Under the pieces are notes generated by a model. That model had not been told where the DNA came from. It saw only the letters and a list, made by a program, of their open reading frames with translations, and ran no database searches. Shown here one piece after another: positions 13,187 to 21,778 of a stretch of 22,493 nt of DNA. Position numbers and translations under genes: made by a program. The stretch's first letter is position 1; each line of letters opens with the position of its first letter. Source of the stretch: CBDTTM01 sp965363355 (GTDB lineage Bacteria; Bacillota; Negativicutes; Selenomonadales; Selenomonadaceae); the NCBI GenBank assembly GCA_965363355.1, contig CBDTTM010000021.1:1-22493 (forward strand), in the 5' to 3' direction.

Positions 13187-13633
13187 ATGGATTATCGAAG
13201 TACGGCTAGATCTTTTGGGATATTAGACCGTCGGTCACAAAATTATATTGTCACGGCCTGTTCGGAATTAGGTCTGACTTTTTCAGAATACGTACTGATG
13301 TTGAATCTTTATGAAAATGAAGGCGTAAGACAGGATGATATGGCAGCTTTGATGTGTGTGGATAAGGCTGTGGTGGCGCGCACGATAAAAATGCTAGAGA
13401 GCAAGGCGCTTGTCAGTCGGGTCCAAGGAACTACGGACAAACGGGTAAAGCGCATCTATGCAACGCCTGCGGGAAAAGCGCAGGAAGAATTTTTGCGCAA
13501 TGTTTTGCAGCGCTGGATCGATTATTTGAGCGCGGGGGTGGACCCGCTCGTAGTGCCAGCTTTGCTGCAAGGCTTTGCGCAGTTAGCTCAAAGAGCAAAA
13601 ACTGCAGATTTTTCCAAGATCTTAAATACTTGA
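13187..13633 (+). CDS. MarR-family transcriptional regulator
   Basis: A winged-helix repressor of 148 residues. The recognition region is QDDMAALMCVDKAVVARTIKMLESK (in pieces, QDDMAALMCVDKA and VVARTIKMLESKALV), and the wing is TTDKRVKRIYATPAGK. Helices at both ends would form the dimer interface. ATG at 13187 follows AAAGGA by about nine bases. It is the first gene of an operon with an MFP lipoprotein 43 bases downstream and an RND permease after that. The palindrome at 13154-13172 is its likely operator, so loss of binding, for example on contact with a toxic ligand, would induce the pump. The inducer is unknown. Confidence 0.93.
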   Translation: MDYRSTARSFGILDRRSQNYIVTACSELGLTFSEYVLMLNLYENEGVRQDDMAALMCVDKAVVARTIKMLESKALVSRVQGTTDKRVKRIYATPAGKAQEEFLRNVLQRWIDYLSAGVDPLVVPALLQGFAQLAQRAKTADFSKILNT

Positions 13634-13676
13634 ATTCTGATCGAACAGGATTTTTAAGAAATTTTAGGAGGAGATT

Positions 13677-14777
13677 ATGCTAAAGGCGAATAGAAAGTTA
13701 TTAACGATATTCATGAGCTTATTCTTTATTACAAGTGTGCTCAGTGGCTGCGGTAAAAGCACACAAGAAACTTCGACGGCGCAGCTCGTCAAAACGAAAG
13801 TGGTTTCTTTTGCTGCCGGGGGCGCAGAATCGACTTATGCAGGTGAAGTTCGCGGCCGCTATGAAAAAAACTTGTCTTTTCAGGTTGGTGGAAAAATCAT
13901 CGATCGCCGGGTCGAGCTTGGCAGTATGGTCCATGCCGGAGATGTTTTGATGACAATCGATGGGAAAGATTTGAGGGAAACCGCCAATAAAAGCGATGCC
14001 CAAGTAGAATCGGCGAAATCGCAGCTTCGCTTGGCGGAATCAAATCTCAATCGCTATACGCAGCTCTATCAACAAGCGGCAATCAGTGCTGCGGCACTTG
14101 ACCAATACCAGACAACGTATGAGGCGGCACAGGCTACCTACGATCAAGCCAGAGCCGATGCTGCCCAAGGACAAAATGCCGTCGGTTATGCGAGCCTTAC
14201 TGCCGATACAGATGGTGTCATTTCTGCCGTTTCTGCGGAAGCCGGACAAGTTGTATCCGCTGGGCAGACCGTCTTGACGTTGGTGCAGACCGATGAACTT
14301 GAAGTGGAAATCAATATCCCGGAAAATCGACTGGAAAGCCTGCCTCTGGGAAAAGATGTGATGGTTTCTTTCTGGGCACTTAACAATACGATAAAAGTTC
14401 CGGGGGTCATTCGCGAAATTGCACCGATGGCAGACCAAACCACGCGTACGTACAAAGTCCGGGTTCGTTTGCCCCAGCCGCCAGCAGGCCTGCGTCTCGG
14501 CATGACGGCCAGCGTCGATTGTGCCGATCGTGCGGGCAATCCGGATGGTACGGCGATTTTACCGTTATCGGCAATATACCAGACGGGCAATCAGCCCCAG
14601 GTATGGGTCGTTAACGAAGACCATCAAGTGGCGCTCAAAAATGTATCGGTCGAAGGCTTTGGCAACAATTCAGTCAAAGCGACGGGCCTCAGCCATGGTG
14701 ACATCGTAGTCATCGCCGGAGTTCATAAATTGAGAGAAGGTCAGGAAGTCCGCTTGATGGAAGGTGCGGACCAATGA
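13677..14777 (+). CDS. RND efflux periplasmic adaptor (membrane fusion protein), lipoprotein
   Basis: A periplasmic adaptor of 366 residues that links an inner-membrane RND pump to an outer-membrane channel. The signal peptide ends in a lipobox with Cys25 (VLSGCGK), so it is anchored by lipid. The biotinyl-lipoyl-like half-motifs flank a coiled-coil hairpin: LSFQVGGKIIDRRVELG (about 62-78) before it and DGVISAVSAEAGQVVSAGQ (about 178-196) after it. The hairpin at about 100-165 contains LRLAESNLNRYTQLYQQ. A beta-barrel domain and the membrane-proximal domain follow. The start has AGGAGG seven bases upstream. The end overlaps the RND gene as ATGA. No TolC-type gene lies in the operon, so the outer-membrane partner is encoded elsewhere. 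Confidence 0.94.
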   Translation: MLKANRKLLTIFMSLFFITSVLSGCGKSTQETSTAQLVKTKVVSFAAGGAESTYAGEVRGRYEKNLSFQVGGKIIDRRVELGSMVHAGDVLMTIDGKDLRETANKSDAQVESAKSQLRLAESNLNRYTQLYQQAAISAAALDQYQTTYEAAQATYDQARADAAQGQNAVGYASLTADTDGVISAVSAEAGQVVSAGQTVLTLVQTDELEVEINIPENRLESLPLGKDVMVSFWALNNTIKVPGVIREIAPMADQTTRTYKVRVRLPQPPAGLRLGMTASVDCADRAGNPDGTAILPLSAIYQTGNQPQVWVVNEDHQVALKNVSVEGFGNNSVKATGLSHGDIVVIAGVHKLREGQEVRLMEGADQ

Positions 14778-17700
14778 AGAATTTAACAGAACTCTCGCTT
14801 AAAAACCGGTCTTTGGTTTGGTACTTCATCGTCGTGGTATTTATAGCCGGGATTTTTTCCTATACGAAACTCGGACGGATGGAAGACCCGGATTTTACGA
14901 TCCGCCAGATGGTCGTCACCGTTTCCTGGCCGGGAGCGACAGCCCGTGAAATGGAAGAGCAGGTCACGGATAAAATAGAAAAGAAGCTGCAAGATACGCC
15001 GGGCCTTGATTATGTCAAGAGCTATTCACGGCCAGGGTCCTCGGTCATTTACGTCAATTTACGTCAAGATGTCGATAATTCGGCGGTACGAAGTACCTGG
15101 AAAGAGGTCCGAAACCTCGTCGATGATATGAAGACCGATTTGCCATCAGGCGTGTATGGTCCGTATTTCAATGATCGTTTCGATGATGTTTATGGCTCGA
15201 TCTATGCCTTGACAGGCGATGGCTATTCTTATGAAGAAATGCGTGACCGCGCCGAAAAAATCCGCCGCTTGCTGCTCGATGTCAAAAGTGTCAAAAAAGT
15301 CGAGCTTGTCGGCGAGCAAACGGAAAAAATATACATTGAAGTCGAACGCACTAAGCTAGCGGCTCTTGGCATCAGCCCACAGACCGTCAGTGATGCGGTC
15401 AAAAAACAAAATACAATTACGCCAGCGGGCATGGTCGAGACGGAGTCGGATAATGTCTATCTGCGGCTCACCGGTCCATTTGATAATATCGAGGCGATTC
15501 GCAGTCTGCCGATTCGTGCCAACGGCAAAACATTCCGCCTCGGCGACATTGCCAAAGTCGAACGCCGCTATAGCGAACCGGCAGAACCGAAAATGTTCTT
15601 CAATGGCGAGCCTGCAATCGGCATTGCCGTTTCGATGGAATCGGGCGGGAACATCCTGACGCTTGGCGATAACTTAAACAGCTTGATTTCTAAGGTCAAG
15701 ACCGATTTACCAGCAGGCCTTGAAATCCATCCGGTGTCGGATCAGCCGCAAGTGGTCAAAGAATCCATAGGCGATTTTGTCGATACCTTGCGTGAGGCTA
15801 TCATCATCGTGCTCATCGTAAGTTTCTTGAGCCTTGGAATTCGTACTGGTTTGGTTGTTGCCGGCTGCATTCCGCTGGTCATCGCCGGCGTCTTCGTCGG
15901 GATGGAAATCATGGGAATCAGTCTCCACAAGGTGTCTTTGGGGGCATTGATCATATCCTTAGGGCTTCTCGTCGATGATGCGATCATCGCCGTCGAGATG
16001 ATGAGCGTAAAGCTTGAAGCTGGTTATGGCCGTTTTGAAGCTGCCTGCTATGCTTTTGAAGCGACGGCCAGGCCGATGCTGACAGGGACCTTGATTACCT
16101 GTGCCGGTTTTATTCCCGTCGCCTTTGCCAAAGGGATGGCGGCAGAATTTTGCCAGGCACTCTTTCCAGTAATTGGCATGGCACTCATTTTGTCCTGGAT
16201 TGTTTCCGTTATGGTCGCGCCGCTTTACGGATATAAATTAATCAAAGTAAAGGTCCATAAAGCGGAAGATGGGAAAACAGATCCCTATCAAAGCAAATTT
16301 TATGGATTCTTTCGAAAAATACTCATATTTTGCTTACAGCATAAAGCGTTGGTGCTCGGCGTGACCGCAGCCTGCTTTATTGCCTCGCTCTTTACCTTTA
16401 AGGTCATCAAGCAGGAGTTTTTCCCGCCGTCCTTGCGGCCGGAAATCATCGTAGAAATGACCTTGCCGGAAGGCTCGTCGCTTAAATCTTCAGAAGCAGA
16501 AGCGAAAAGGTTCGCCCAGTTTCTTACGGCACAAGGCGACAGCATCAAGAATTATTCCTACTATGTAGGCGAGGGCGCACCTCGTTTTGTCCTTACGACA
16601 GAGCCGATGCTGCCTGCCAATAATTACGTGCAGTTTGTCGTCGTTGCCAAAGATGTCGACGCGCGCAAGGAATTGACGACAAAAATCAATGCCCAGCTCG
16701 CCGATGCTTTTCCCAATGTGAGAAGTAACCTCAAGTTCATTCAAACAGGGCCGCCAGCGGCTTATCCAGTCATGCTTCGGGTAGAAGGCTATGACCATGA
16801 CAAGGTCAGAGAGATTGCTGGTGCGGTCGCTGACAAAATGTCTGCGGATTCGAATTTGCAGCAGATCCACTTTGATTGGAATGAAAAAAGCAAGGTCATG
16901 CATCTGGATCTTGACCAGGATAAACTCAGGAATCTTGGACTCACGAGCCAGGATTTGGCGCAGCTTTTGTATACAGAGCTCTCTGGCAATACGGTAGCGC
17001 AGTATTATAGTGGGGACCGGACCATTGATATCGCTTTCCGATTGAAAGATGAAGATCGATCGGATCTTTCAAAGCTCGCCGATACCCCGATTTATGTCGG
17101 CACTGCCGGTTATGTGCCGCTTGGTCAAATCGCCAAGATAAGCTATGCCGCAGAGGATGGGCTCATTTGGCGGCGTGATCTCAAGCCGGCGATCACGGTA
17201 CGGGCGAATATCGCCTCGGGCACAGCTAACGATGCTGCGCAAAAAGCCTACGATGCGACGGCGGATATTCGTGCGAACCTGCCGCTTGGCTATAGCATCA
17301 AGGCTGATGGCGCACTCGCGGACAGCAAGGATTCCATTGATTTCTTGCTGGTCCCGGTTCCGGTCATGCTATTTTTGATTGCGACCTTGCTCATGTTGCA
17401 GCTGCGCAGTGTCCAGCTCATGATTATGACTTTATTGACTGCCCCGTTAGGCATCATCGGCGTCAGTTTCGGTATGCTTTTGACCAATGAAGCGATGGGC
17501 TTTGTCGCAGAACTTGGCATTTTGGCACTTAGCGGTATGATTATCCGCAATTCGGTCATCTTGATCGACCAGATCCAAAAGCATATCGCCGAAGGAGAAG
17601 ATCCCTGGCATGCGATCATCGATTCAGCTGTCCTTCGTTTTCGGCCAATCATGCTGACTGCCGCGGCCGCTATTCTCGGCATGCTGCCGCTCGTCAGCAG

Positions 17701-17815
17701 TACGTTTTGGGGACCGATGGCAGTCGCTATCGCTAGCGGGCTGCTCGTAGCCACCGTACTCACACTGCTTGTCCTGCCGACAATGTATGCGGCCTGGTTC
17801 AAAGTAAAACAATAA
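14774..17815 (+). CDS. RND-family efflux permease (HAE1-like)
   Basis: A proton-driven inner-membrane pump of 1013 residues, the normal family length. It has the expected plan of TM1, a large periplasmic loop, TM2-7, a second large loop and TM8-12. The TM4 proton-relay pair is visible as Asp401-Asp402 in LGLLVDDAIIAVEMM, matching AcrB Asp407-Asp408. In TM10 the position of AcrB Lys940 is Arg925 (GMIIRNSVILIDQ), common in this subgroup. Translation is coupled to the adaptor by a 4-base overlap. A terminator follows 22 bases after the stop. The substrate is unknown; the MarR regulator suggests toxic organic compounds. Confidence 0.95.
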   Translation: MKNLTELSLKNRSLVWYFIVVVFIAGIFSYTKLGRMEDPDFTIRQMVVTVSWPGATAREMEEQVTDKIEKKLQDTPGLDYVKSYSRPGSSVIYVNLRQDVDNSAVRSTWKEVRNLVDDMKTDLPSGVYGPYFNDRFDDVYGSIYALTGDGYSYEEMRDRAEKIRRLLLDVKSVKKVELVGEQTEKIYIEVERTKLAALGISPQTVSDAVKKQNTITPAGMVETESDNVYLRLTGPFDNIEAIRSLPIRANGKTFRLGDIAKVERRYSEPAEPKMFFNGEPAIGIAVSMESGGNILTLGDNLNSLISKVKTDLPAGLEIHPVSDQPQVVKESIGDFVDTLREAIIIVLIVSFLSLGIRTGLVVAGCIPLVIAGVFVGMEIMGISLHKVSLGALIISLGLLVDDAIIAVEMMSVKLEAGYGRFEAACYAFEATARPMLTGTLITCAGFIPVAFAKGMAAEFCQALFPVIGMALILSWIVSVMVAPLYGYKLIKVKVHKAEDGKTDPYQSKFYGFFRKILIFCLQHKALVLGVTAACFIASLFTFKVIKQEFFPPSLRPEIIVEMTLPEGSSLKSSEAEAKRFAQFLTAQGDSIKNYSYYVGEGAPRFVLTTEPMLPANNYVQFVVVAKDVDARKELTTKINAQLADAFPNVRSNLKFIQTGPPAAYPVMLRVEGYDHDKVREIAGAVADKMSADSNLQQIHFDWNEKSKVMHLDLDQDKLRNLGLTSQDLAQLLYTELSGNTVAQYYSGDRTIDIAFRLKDEDRSDLSKLADTPIYVGTAGYVPLGQIAKISYAAEDGLIWRRDLKPAITVRANIASGTANDAAQKAYDATADIRANLPLGYSIKADGALADSKDSIDFLLVPVPVMLFLIATLLMLQLRSVQLMIMTLLTAPLGIIGVSFGMLLTNEAMGFVAELGILALSGMIIRNSVILIDQIQKHIAEGEDPWHAIIDSAVLRFRPIMLTAAAAILGMLPLVSSTFWGPMAVAIASGLLVATVLTLLVLPTMYAAWFKVKQ

Positions 17816-17837
17816 CAGCCTTAACTTCAAATGTTTT

Positions 17838-17877
17838 AAACCGCAGCTGGAATGTATCCTGGCTGCGGTTTCTTTTA
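17838..17877 (+). terminator. Terminator of the efflux operon
   Basis: AAACCGCAGC (17838-17847) pairs with GCTGCGGTTT (17862-17871), with a 14-base loop, followed by TCTTTTA. Confidence 0.85.
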
Positions 17878-17958
17878 TAGGAAAGGTTTATTTTATAAAC
17901 GATAAAACGCTGATTTCCTGCTGAAAAAAACAAAAATACAAAAATTTTATAAAATCTA

Positions 17959-17987
17959 TTGACATATAAAGGCGTTGACCGTATAAT
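17959..17987 (+). promoter_or_regulatory. Promoter of metY
   Basis: Consensus TTGACA (17959-17964), a 17-base spacer and consensus TATAAT (17982-17987). The leader of about 60 bases is too short for a SAM riboswitch or T-box, and none was seen. Confidence 0.88.
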
Positions 17988-17991
17988 TGTA

Positions 17992-18012
17992 AACATATTA
18001 ATCATATATGTT
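17992..18012. repeat. Inverted repeat at the metY transcription start
   Basis: AACATAT (17992-17998) and ATATGTT (18006-18012), seven bases apart, cover the expected start of transcription. This is a candidate operator for an unknown regulator. Confidence 0.4.
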
Positions 18013-18055
18013 ATTTCGAAAAACGAGTATCATTATAGAAAAGAGGACGATGAGA

Positions 18056-19345
18056 ATGAGCGAAAAGAAATACAAATTTGAAACACTTCAGCTGCATGTA
18101 GGACAGGAACAGGCCGACCCAACGACGGATGCAAGAGCCGTACCGATTTATCAGACGACATCTTATGTATTCCGTAATTCACAGCATGCTGCGGATCGCT
18201 TTGCCTTAAAAGATGCGGGCAATGTCTATGGTCGTTTGACCAATCCGACACAGGATGTTCTTGAACAACGATTGGCAGCTCTTGAAGGCGGCGTTGCTGC
18301 TTTGGCTGTTGCGACTGGTGCAGCTGCGGTCACGTATGCATTGCAGGCACTTGCCCATGTAGGCGATCACATCGTTGCGGCTACTACCATTTATGGCGGT
18401 ACATACAATCTGCTGGAACACACATTGCCAGATCAAGGCGTGACGACGACATTTGTCGATCCGACGCATGGCGTTCAAGGTTTTGAAGATGCGATCAAAG
18501 AAAACACAAAAGCGATTTTCATCGAAAGCATCGGCAATCCAAATGCAAATCTCATCGACATCGATGCGGTGGCAGAAATTGCCCATAAGCATAAGATCCC
18601 TCTCGTTATCGACAGCACTTTTGCTACGCCGTACCAGCTTCGTCCGATTGAACACGGCGCGGATATTGTCGTTCATTCCGCAACAAAATTCATCGGTGGA
18701 CATGGCACGACGCTTGGCGGCATTATCGTCGACAGTGGCAAATTTGACTGGATCGCTTCCGGCAAATTCCCTCATCTCGTCGAACCAAATGCCAGCTATC
18801 ATGGCATCAGCTTCGCCAAAGATATCGGCGCACCAGCTTTCGTCATTTATGTCCGCACGCTTTTGCTGCGCGATACCGGTGCGACACTTTCGCCAATCAG
18901 CGCATTCATCCTCTTACAGGGCGTAGAAACCTTGTCCTTGCGCGTAGAACGCCATGTCGAAAACTCGCTCAAGGTTGTGGATTATCTCAGCAAACATGCA
19001 AAAGTAGCGCAGGTAAACCATCCATCTTTGGCATCGCATCCAGACCATGAGCTCTATAAAAAATACTTCCCGAATGGCGGCATCTCGATTTTCACTTTTG
19101 AAATCAAAGGCGGCCAAGAAGAAGCCCATAAATTCATCGACAATCTCAAGATTTTCTCGCTTCTCGCAAATGTTGCCGATGTCAAATCTCTCGTCATCCA
19201 TCCGGCTAGCACGACACATTCCCAGATGAACGAAGCCGAACTCGCTGGCAGCGGCATCACGCCAAGCACGATTCGTTTGTCCATCGGAACAGAACATATT
19301 GATGATATCATCGATGATCTCGAACAGGCTTTTGCTTCTGTTTAA
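18056..19345 (+). CDS. metY: O-acetylhomoserine sulfhydrylase (MetY type)
   Basis: A cytoplasmic PLP enzyme of 429 residues that makes homocysteine from O-acetylhomoserine and sulfide, the direct-sulfhydrylation route to methionine. The N-terminus FETLQLHVGQEQADPTTDA and the segment IPIYQTTSYVF-like VPIYQTTSYVFRN are typical of the Cys/Met-metabolism family. The PLP lysine is Lys211 in HSATKFIGGHGT, and the SIGNPN motif lies near 158-163. Its length of about 430, versus about 380 for cystathionine gamma-synthase or lyase, favours MetY. ATG at 18056 is eight bases after AGAGGA; ATG at 18050 is too close to it. It has its own promoter and terminator. The neighbouring cyu genes release sulfide from cysteine, the substrate MetY uses. 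Confidence 0.95.
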   Translation: MSEKKYKFETLQLHVGQEQADPTTDARAVPIYQTTSYVFRNSQHAADRFALKDAGNVYGRLTNPTQDVLEQRLAALEGGVAALAVATGAAAVTYALQALAHVGDHIVAATTIYGGTYNLLEHTLPDQGVTTTFVDPTHGVQGFEDAIKENTKAIFIESIGNPNANLIDIDAVAEIAHKHKIPLVIDSTFATPYQLRPIEHGADIVVHSATKFIGGHGTTLGGIIVDSGKFDWIASGKFPHLVEPNASYHGISFAKDIGAPAFVIYVRTLLLRDTGATLSPISAFILLQGVETLSLRVERHVENSLKVVDYLSKHAKVAQVNHPSLASHPDHELYKKYFPNGGISIFTFEIKGGQEEAHKFIDNLKIFSLLANVADVKSLVIHPASTTHSQMNEAELAGSGITPSTIRLSIGTEHIDDIIDDLEQAFASV

Positions 19346-19360
19346 TAACGTCTTTCTGCA

Positions 19361-19393
19361 AAAACCGCTGTTACATGTTTACAGCGGTTTTTT
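19361..19393 (+). terminator. Terminator of metY
   Basis: A perfect 11-bp stem (AAAACCGCTGT, 19361-19371, with ACAGCGGTTTT, 19381-19391), a 9-base loop and a T-run. Confidence 0.92.
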
Positions 19394-19405
19394 GTTTATA
19401 GAAAG

Positions 19406-19434
19406 TTGCTTGATGTGAGAAAAACTGTTATCAT
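19406..19434 (+). promoter_or_regulatory. Possible promoter of the YheO-like regulator
   Basis: TTGCTT (19406-19411), a 17-base spacer and TATCAT (19429-19434). It lies just before the 26-bp imperfect palindrome. Confidence 0.5.
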
Positions 19435-19458
19435 TAATAATAATTTATTATCATTAAT
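19433..19458. promoter_or_regulatory. 26-bp imperfect palindrome, candidate autoregulatory site
   Basis: Arms ATTAATaATAAT and ATTATcATTAAT flank a TT centre, with one mismatched pair between the arms. The segment also contains a direct repeat: TTATCATTAAT occurs at 19428-19438 and at 19448-19458, 20 bases apart, about two helical turns. Confidence 0.5.
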
Positions 19459-19476
19459 GAAATGAGGCGATCAAAA

Positions 19477-20160
19477 ATGGGATATCTCGACCGGTACATT
19501 CCTTTAGTGGAATTTTTGGGACAAGCACTGGGGGAACGTTGTGAAGTGGTGCTGCACGACCTTACAGTGCCCGAAAAATCCATTATTGCGATTGCCAACG
19601 GAAATATCAGCGGCAGAGAAATAGGAGGATCTGTAACAGATTTTCTATTAAAGCTGTTGCAACGAAAAAAAAAGGAACATGTAACTTATTTAGCGAATTA
19701 TCGGGGCAAAGGTCAAGGCGGCAGAGTTTGCCGGTCCTCCAGTTATTTTATCCAAAATGAAGAGGGAGAGACGGTAGGGACTTTATGCATCAATGTCGAT
19801 ATTACTGCCTATATGCAGGCAAAAGATTTTTTGGAAAAAGAGTTGTCTTGTGTTGATTTTCTAGAACATATGATGACACCCGTTGCAGATACGACTGCTT
19901 CGGGCAAGATTTTTGAAAATCTTCATAGTACAGTAGATGAAGTAATTGGCACTATGATCGATGAGCGGCTGGTAAAATACCCAGCCTGCGGCAGCCGTCT
20001 CTCTTTTGCGGAGCGACTGCAATTGGTCAGTGATTTACAGTCAGATGGCTTGTTTTTATTGCGCGGTGGTATTAGTACATTAGCGGAAAAAATAGAAGTG
20101 TCAGAGCCGACGATTTATCGTTATCTCAGTAAAATTAAAAAAGAAAATGATGGCCGCTGA
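19477..20160 (+). CDS. YheO/DauR-type regulator (YheO-like PAS plus HTH)
   Basis: A cytoplasmic regulator of 227 residues. The N-terminal YheO-like PAS domain (about 1-115) contains LVEFLGQALGERCEVVLHDL and GETVGTLCINVDIT. The C-terminal helix-turn-helix of the DauR kind (about 165-225) includes LAEKIEVSEPTIYRYLSKIK. DauR of Pseudomonas represses D-arginine catabolic genes, and family members often sit beside amino-acid transport or breakdown genes. ATG at 19477 is chosen because GAGG lies nine bases upstream; ATG at 19462 has no site. It stands directly before the cyuP-cyuA genes, in the same direction but separately promoted. Its effector is likely cysteine or a related amino acid; this is inferred from context. 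Confidence 0.88.
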   Translation: MGYLDRYIPLVEFLGQALGERCEVVLHDLTVPEKSIIAIANGNISGREIGGSVTDFLLKLLQRKKKEHVTYLANYRGKGQGGRVCRSSSYFIQNEEGETVGTLCINVDITAYMQAKDFLEKELSCVDFLEHMMTPVADTTASGKIFENLHSTVDEVIGTMIDERLVKYPACGSRLSFAERLQLVSDLQSDGLFLLRGGISTLAEKIEVSEPTIYRYLSKIKKENDGR

Positions 20161-20184
20161 CAAGTTGCCAGAGCAAAAATACCG

Positions 20185-20216
20185 ATACCTGTGCTTTTAT
20201 AGACAGGTATTTTTTT
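20185..20216 (+). terminator. Terminator of the YheO-like regulator
   Basis: ATACCTGT (20185-20192) pairs with ACAGGTAT (20203-20210), with a 10-base loop, followed by seven T's. Confidence 0.88.
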
Positions 20217-20240
20217 GCGTATAAAGTTAGGTAAAAAGAA

Positions 20241-20268
20241 TTGACAAATTATTCTCAACTGTTATACT
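20241..20268 (+). promoter_or_regulatory. Promoter of the cyuP-cyuA operon
   Basis: Consensus TTGACA (20241-20246), a 16-base spacer and TATACT (20263-20268). The leader to cyuP is about 150 bases. Confidence 0.75.
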
Positions 20269-20278
20269 ATTACTGTGA

Positions 20279-20310
20279 TAATTATTTATTATTGTAATAA
20301 TAAATAATTA
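20279..20310. promoter_or_regulatory. 32-bp perfect palindrome just after the cyuP transcription start
   Basis: Arms TAATTATTTATTATT (20279-20293) and AATAATAAATAATTA (20296-20310) are perfect inverted copies around GT. The site starts near +5 and is a candidate operator for the YheO-like regulator. It could also fold in RNA, but with a weak all-AU stem. Confidence 0.7.
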
Positions 20311-20422
20311 GATGTGAGAGTATGCTATGACGAGTTTTTTGAGAGAGAGGGATTTATAAAAATTTATTGGAGAACCCTTGGTTTACCGGTAGGACACAAA
20401 TAGAATAAGGGGGGAACTTGGC

Positions 20423-21751
20423 ATGGAAGTAAAAGCAACATTAACAGAGACGGCGGACTGGAAGAAAATGAGTCATGCAGAACGCGCTAATATGACACAG
20501 GCAGAATGGGAAAGCGCTGTGAAATTCGATAGTACGGACTGGGGCTGGATCATTATGAGCATTGGCATGGCAATTGGAGCAGGAATTGTATTTTTACCAG
20601 TGCAAGTTGGCTTGGCAGGGATTTGGGTATATCTTTTATCTTCTGTAATTGGGTATCCAGCGATGTATTTATTTCAAAAATTATTTATTAATACATTAGC
20701 AGCTTCGGAACGGTGCGAGGATTATCCGAGTGTAATTGCAGGCTATCTTGGCAGAAACTGGGGGTTTTTGCTGGGTATATTGTATTTCATTATGTTGGTC
20801 ATCTGGGTGTTTGTATATTCTACAGCAATTACCAATGATAGTGCTTCGTTTTTGCATACTTTCGGAGTTACTGAGAGCGTCTTATCGACCAACCCGTTTT
20901 ATGGTCTGGCTATTATTTGCGTCTTAGTGGCACTTGCATCACGTGGAGAAAAAATTCTGTTTAAAATTTCTACCGGAATGGTATTAACTAAGCTTTGCGT
21001 TGTAGCCATCCTGGGGGTGATGATGATTCAACACTGGGATTTGAAAAACTTAGGGACGGTATCTGATATGAGTTACTTGCTCAAGCAGACAATCATCATG
21101 CTGCCATTTACATTAACGTCAATATTGTTCATTCAAAGTTTAAGCCCTATGGTCATTTCATATCGTTCGCATAATAAATCGATTGAAGTTGCCCGTTATA
21201 AAGCTTTGCGTGCCATGAACATCGCTTTTTGTGTTCTTTTTGTAACCGTCTTCTTTTATGCGGTGTCATTTAATTTAGCGATGGGACATGAACAAGCGGT
21301 AGAAGCAAATAGTAAAAATATTTCAGCACTGGCAATGGCTGCGCAAGGAGTAGAGGGAAACACCATAAAAATCATGAGTTTAGTTTTGAATATTTTTGCG
21401 GTTATGACAGCATATTTTGGCGTTTTTCTGGGATTCCGGGAAGCTTGTTACGGCATAGCTATGAACGTGTTGGAACGAATTTTACCGGAAGAACGAATCA
21501 ATAAAACTTTTGTAAAATACGGAATTTTAATCTTTGCAATTTTAGTCTCATGGGGAGCCATTGTATTAAATGCCCCTATTCTCAGTTTTACTTCAATCTG
21601 TAGTCCGGTGTTTGGTTTGATTGGTTGTCTGATTCCGGCCTACCTTGTTTATCAAGTACCGTTTTTGGAAAAATATAAGGGGCTTAGCTTGAAGATAATT
21701 ATTTTCACGGGTATTTTGCTAATCATTTCGCCGTTTTTAGCATTTTCGTAA
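20423..21751 (+). CDS. cyuP: CyuP-type cysteine/serine transporter (HAAAP family)
   Basis: An inner-membrane amino-acid symporter of 442 residues with about 11 helices. It belongs to the hydroxy/aromatic amino acid permease family (SdaC, TdcC, YhaO). The stretch TDWGWIIMSIGMAIGAGIVF (residues 38-57, first helix), the segment PFTLTSILFIQSLSPMVISY and the ending ISPFLAFS agree closely with E. coli YhaO (CyuP) as recalled. A hydrophilic N-terminal tail of about 37 residues precedes the first helix. ATG at 20423 follows GGGGGGA by about eight bases. The partner gene cyuA starts 27 bases after the stop, the same pair as E. coli yhaO-yhaM. Cysteine is the likely substrate; serine import is possible. 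By eye the coding sequence is more AT-rich than metY upstream. Confidence 0.9.
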   Translation: MEVKATLTETADWKKMSHAERANMTQAEWESAVKFDSTDWGWIIMSIGMAIGAGIVFLPVQVGLAGIWVYLLSSVIGYPAMYLFQKLFINTLAASERCEDYPSVIAGYLGRNWGFLLGILYFIMLVIWVFVYSTAITNDSASFLHTFGVTESVLSTNPFYGLAIICVLVALASRGEKILFKISTGMVLTKLCVVAILGVMMIQHWDLKNLGTVSDMSYLLKQTIIMLPFTLTSILFIQSLSPMVISYRSHNKSIEVARYKALRAMNIAFCVLFVTVFFYAVSFNLAMGHEQAVEANSKNISALAMAAQGVEGNTIKIMSLVLNIFAVMTAYFGVFLGFREACYGIAMNVLERILPEERINKTFVKYGILIFAILVSWGAIVLNAPILSFTSICSPVFGLIGCLIPAYLVYQVPFLEKYKGLSLKIIIFTGILLIISPFLAFS

Positions 21752-21778
21752 ATGGTATACGGAAGGGAGTTGTTGATT

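Noticed and set aside
17290..17802. 170-codon minus-strand frame inside the RND permease
   Set aside because: Antisense shadow of transmembrane segments in the permease gene.
17872..18055. SAM riboswitch or T-box upstream of metY
   Set aside because: The promoter leaves a leader of only about 60 bases, with no conserved T-box sequence or multi-stem structure.
18206..18802. 198-codon minus-strand frame inside metY
   Set aside because: Shadow of a conserved PLP-enzyme gene; no ribosome-binding site or family likeness.
20327..20359. Ten-codon leader peptide before cyuP
   Set aside because: It has no cysteine or serine-rich codon run apart from one Ser, a weak ribosome-binding site and no attenuator hairpin after it.
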